Of a stretch of 64,000 nt of DNA, positions 61,264 to 64,000 are shown one piece after another (the first letter of the stretch is position 1; every line of letters starts with the position of its first letter). The notes under the pieces are model-generated. The model made no database searches, was not told where the DNA came from, and was given only the letters and a program-made list of their open reading frames with translations. Origin of the DNA: Hymenobacter terricola (GTDB lineage Bacteria; Bacteroidota; Bacteroidia; Cytophagales; Hymenobacteraceae); assembly GCF_017921975.2 (NCBI RefSeq), contig NZ_JAGEMO020000023.1, positions 124,001 through 188,000 on the forward strand, in the 5' to 3' direction. Both the position numbers and the translations under genes were made by a program.

Positions 61264-61517
61264 ACGGATAGTGAAAGGCAGGTAACGTGGGTGTAACCAG
61301 GACGCATTTCCCAATCGTTTATAATGGGATAAATCACTGATAATCAAAGTAAATAATATATTTTATGCGGTGAACGAATAGTTAACGCTTTTGAGAGGAT
61401 TGAGCAAGCCCGCCGGGGCTGGCCGCCGGAAATTTGAATCATCAATCACCCCGCTGCTCTTGGTGGCCGGGAGTTGGTCAGGTCCTTTTTCTGCTGTTTA
61501 ATCCCACTCAAAAACGC

Positions 61518-64000
61518 ATGAACTCATTGCTACATTCTCTTCCGCAAGCGGCGCTGGTGGCGCTGCTCGCCGGCGGCCCGGCCCTGGCGGCGGGCCCTGC
61601 CGAAGCCAGCGGCCCGGCCCGGCCCACGCACTCGGCGCTGGCCGACCGGCCTATTACGGGCAAGGTGACCGACGAGAAAGGCGAAGGCCTGCCCGGCGTG
61701 ACGGTGCTCGTGAAGGGCACAGCCCTGGGCACCAGCACCGGTCCCGACGGCAGCTTTGCCATCAGTGTGCCCGACAACGCAACGCTGGTTTTCTCCTTCG
61801 TGGGCTACAAAACCCAGGAGGTGCCGGTGGGCAGCCAAACCACGGTAGCGGCCCGGATGGCAACTGATGCGGCCGCCCTGGACGAAGTGGTGGTGACCGG
61901 CTACCAGACCCAGCGCAAGGCCGACCTGACCGGGGCCGTGTCGGTGATTAAGGTGGATGAAGTGAAGGACATGACCTCCAACGACGTGACGCGCAACCTG
62001 CAAGGCCGCGTGCCGGGCGTGAACATCACCACCGACGGGGCGCCCGGCAGCGGGGCCACGGTGCGCATCCGCGGCTTCGGCACGCTGGGCAACAACGACC
62101 CACTCTACGTCATCGACGGCATTCCGACCAAGGAAGGCATCGGGCAGATTAACCAGAACGACATCGAGAGCATTCAGGTGCTGAAAGACGCTTCGGCGGC
62201 CAGCATCTACGGCTCGCGGGCCGGCAACGGCGTGATTATCATCACCACGAAGAAGGCCAAGAAGGGCGCTACCCGCGTCGATTTCTCCACCTTTTTCACC
62301 TTGCAGAAGGCCGGGTCGCACATCAAGATGCTGAATACGCTGGACTACGGCAAGGTGTACTGGCAGGCTTCGACCAACGACCACACCGCGCCCAACATTC
62401 CGTTCTACAGCTACCAGTCGCACCTGGACGCCAGCGGCCAGCCGGTGCTCGACCAGGTGGTGGTGCCCGAGTTCATCGACGCCGACAAGACCCAGCGCTC
62501 GGCCGATACCGACTGGTTCAAGCAAACCCAGCAGGATGCCCTCATTCAGCAGTACAACCTGAGCCTGAGCAGCGGCGGCGAGCGGGGCGGGGCCCTGTTC
62601 TCGCTGAACTACTACGACAACACCGGCACGCTGAAATACACGGGCCTGAACCGCTTCACGGCCCGCCTGAACTCGGAGTATAACTACTTCGGCGGCAAGC
62701 TGAAAGTGGGCGAAAACCTGACGCTGGCCAAAACCCGGCAGGTGCAGTACGACCTGGGCCTGGTGCGCGACCGCAGCAGCCAGCTGCCGTCCATCGTGCC
62801 GGTGCACACCGTGGACGGCGTGGGCTGGGGCGGCCCGGTGGCCGGCATGAGCGACCGCGACAACCCGCTGCGCTTGCTGACGGATAACCAGCAGAACCGC
62901 TCCAATACCGGCCGGGCGTTCGGCAACGTGTTTGCCGATGCCGAAATCCTCAAGGGCCTGCACCTGCGCACCAGCTTCGGCGTCGACTACAGCCTGTATA
63001 AGTACACCGAGCTGTACAAGACGTTCAAGGCCGGCTTCCTCTCGAACCAGGACAACCGGGTGACGGTCAACAACAGCTTTGGGGGCAGCTGGACGTGGCA
63101 AAACACGCTGAACTACCGCGTGCCGCTGGGCGACAAGCACCAGCTGGACGTGCTGCTGGGCAACGAGCGCATCAGCTACGATTTTGAGAGCACCTACGCC
63201 TCGCGCACCAACTTCGCCACCGAAGACCCCAGCTACGTGGTGCTCGACGCCGGTGCGGCCAACAAGGACAACGGCGGCTCGGCCACGGCCTACCGGCTGG
63301 CCTCCTACTTCGCCAAGGTCAACTACGCATTTGCCGATAAGTACCTGGCGTCGGCCACCATCCGGCGCGACGGCTCGTCGCGCTTCGGTACGGATAACCA
63401 GTTTGGCGTTTTCCCGGCCCTGTCGGTGGGCTGGCGCCTGAGCGAGGAAGCGTTTGTGAAGAACAGCGCGCCGTTTATTTCCGACTTTAAGCTGCGGGCG
63501 GGCTGGGGCCAGACCGGCAACCAGGACATTGCCAACTTTGCCGCCCGCGGCCTCTACCAGTCGTTGCTGGGCACCCTGGACCCCAACTTCGACTACGACC
63601 ACGGCACGGCCTACGACATTTACGGCAACAACACGGCCCTGCCCTCGGGCTACCGCCGCGTGCAGCGCGCCAACCCCAACCTGAAGTGGGAAACCACCAC
63701 CCAAACCAATGTGGGCGTGGACTTTGGCTTCCTCGACAACAAGCTGACCGGCTCGGTCGACTACTTCGTGAAGAACAGCAAGGACATACTGGTGAACCTG
63801 CCCTACCTGGCCGTGGTGGGCGAGGGTGGCGACCAGTTCGTGAATGGCGCTTCCATTCAGAACAGGGGCTGGGAATTTCTGCTCGGCTACCAGAACAAGC
63901 TGGCCAACGGCCTGACCTACAGCATCACGGGCAACGTTTCGACGTTCCGCAACAAGCTTACGTACCTGCCCAGCGAGGTGATTAACGCCTACGGCGGCAA
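61518..64000 (+). CDS. SusC/RagA-family TonB-dependent transporter (3' partial)
   Basis: Open from ATG 61518 to the window end (827 complete codons, no stop). The signal peptide (QAALVALLAGGPALAAGPAE) is followed by the carboxypeptidase-like domain (ITGKVTDEKGEGLPGVTVLV; FSFVGYKTQEVPVG), the plug (DEVVVTGYQTQRKADLTGAV; GRVPGVNITTDGAPGSGATV; IESIQVLKDASAASIYGSRA) and barrel strands. A SusD partner is expected just beyond the window. The AT-rich stretch at ~61315-61385 in the 254-bp spacer is the likely promoter area. The substrate is unknown; by analogy to BT1754-type sensors a fructan or another simple-sugar glycan is possible. Confidence 0.95.
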   Translation, partial: MNSLLHSLPQAALVALLAGGPALAAGPAEASGPARPTHSALADRPITGKVTDEKGEGLPGVTVLVKGTALGTSTGPDGSFAISVPDNATLVFSFVGYKTQEVPVGSQTTVAARMATDAAALDEVVVTGYQTQRKADLTGAVSVIKVDEVKDMTSNDVTRNLQGRVPGVNITTDGAPGSGATVRIRGFGTLGNNDPLYVIDGIPTKEGIGQINQNDIESIQVLKDASAASIYGSRAGNGVIIITTKKAKKGATRVDFSTFFTLQKAGSHIKMLNTLDYGKVYWQASTNDHTAPNIPFYSYQSHLDASGQPVLDQVVVPEFIDADKTQRSADTDWFKQTQQDALIQQYNLSLSSGGERGGALFSLNYYDNTGTLKYTGLNRFTARLNSEYNYFGGKLKVGENLTLAKTRQVQYDLGLVRDRSSQLPSIVPVHTVDGVGWGGPVAGMSDRDNPLRLLTDNQQNRSNTGRAFGNVFADAEILKGLHLRTSFGVDYSLYKYTELYKTFKAGFLSNQDNRVTVNNSFGGSWTWQNTLNYRVPLGDKHQLDVLLGNERISYDFESTYASRTNFATEDPSYVVLDAGAANKDNGGSATAYRLASYFAKVNYAFADKYLASATIRRDGSSRFGTDNQFGVFPALSVGWRLSEEAFVKNSAPFISDFKLRAGWGQTGNQDIANFAARGLYQSLLGTLDPNFDYDHGTAYDIYGNNTALPSGYRRVQRANPNLKWETTTQTNVGVDFGFLDNKLTGSVDYFVKNSKDILVNLPYLAVVGEGGDQFVNGASIQNRGWEFLLGYQNKLANGLTYSITGNVSTFRNKLTYLPSEVINAYGG

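Noticed and set aside
61530-63704. A 720-codon open frame opposite the second susC
   Set aside because: Same reason: the plus strand carries an unmistakable SusC; the antisense text has no motif.

Overview
The window reads as chromosomal DNA of an aerobic Bacteroidota, most likely a Hymenobacter-like member of the Cytophagales. The reasons are an alternative complex III (ACIII) operon joined to an aa3-type oxidase operon, two SusC-type transporters (one with its SusD), a one-protein hybrid two-component regulator, and high G+C with short palindromic repeats between genes. This assignment comes from gene content only; no rRNA or tRNA gene was seen.

Positions 1-14.9 kb hold a co-directional respiratory block: actB (5' end missing), actC, actD, actE, actF, coxB, coxA, a terminator, then ctaA, ctaB, two subunit III genes, a subunit IV gene, a cysteine-free Sco1-like protein, a DUF420 protein, a small CxxC membrane protein and a DUF983 protein. 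Together these would oxidise menaquinol, pass electrons through a lipoprotein cytochrome c to oxygen, and make the heme A the oxidase needs. Positions 14.9-17.4 kb are a decayed zone with a GC-rich tract of unknown content, a 165-bp MITE-like inverted repeat, a broken IS5-family element, and fragments of a pyridine-nucleotide reductase and probably of a phosphoesterase.

Positions 17.4-31 kb hold a lipoprotein beta-propeller/phosphoesterase gene (+) facing a minus-strand polysaccharide-utilisation-like locus: susC, susD, a PI-PLC-like phospholipase, a PHP-domain metallohydrolase, a GH92 alpha-mannosidase and a secreted protein of unknown function. Every junction of this locus carries an inverted repeat. 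The enzyme set suggests phosphorylated or inositol-linked mannosides (GPI-like glycans, phosphomannans, phosphatidylinositol mannosides) as substrate. This is the best candidate here for an undescribed system.

Positions 31-50 kb are accessory stress and redox genes: a MocR regulator divergent from DoxX/AhpD-like/GNAT genes, a fatty-acid hydroxylase ended by an IS3 remnant, a lone M17 N-terminal-like domain, a carboxylesterase, a TMEM175 channel, a cyclic-nucleotide-domain histidine kinase with a REC-thioredoxin-reductase fusion, GAPDH, WrbA, a ring-cleaving dioxygenase, an Old Yellow Enzyme, an alpha/beta hydrolase, PPC, MaoC and MDR proteins and an AraC regulator. A shared intergenic motif occurs at three places among the detoxification genes.

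Positions 50-57 kb hold a REC-GAF-GAF-AAA+ response regulator converging on a TPR histidine kinase with overlapping stop codons, then two alpha/beta hydrolases. Positions 57-64 kb hold an IS630 element, a hybrid two-component sensor with a periplasmic sugar-binding-type domain, and the start of a second susC that runs off the window.
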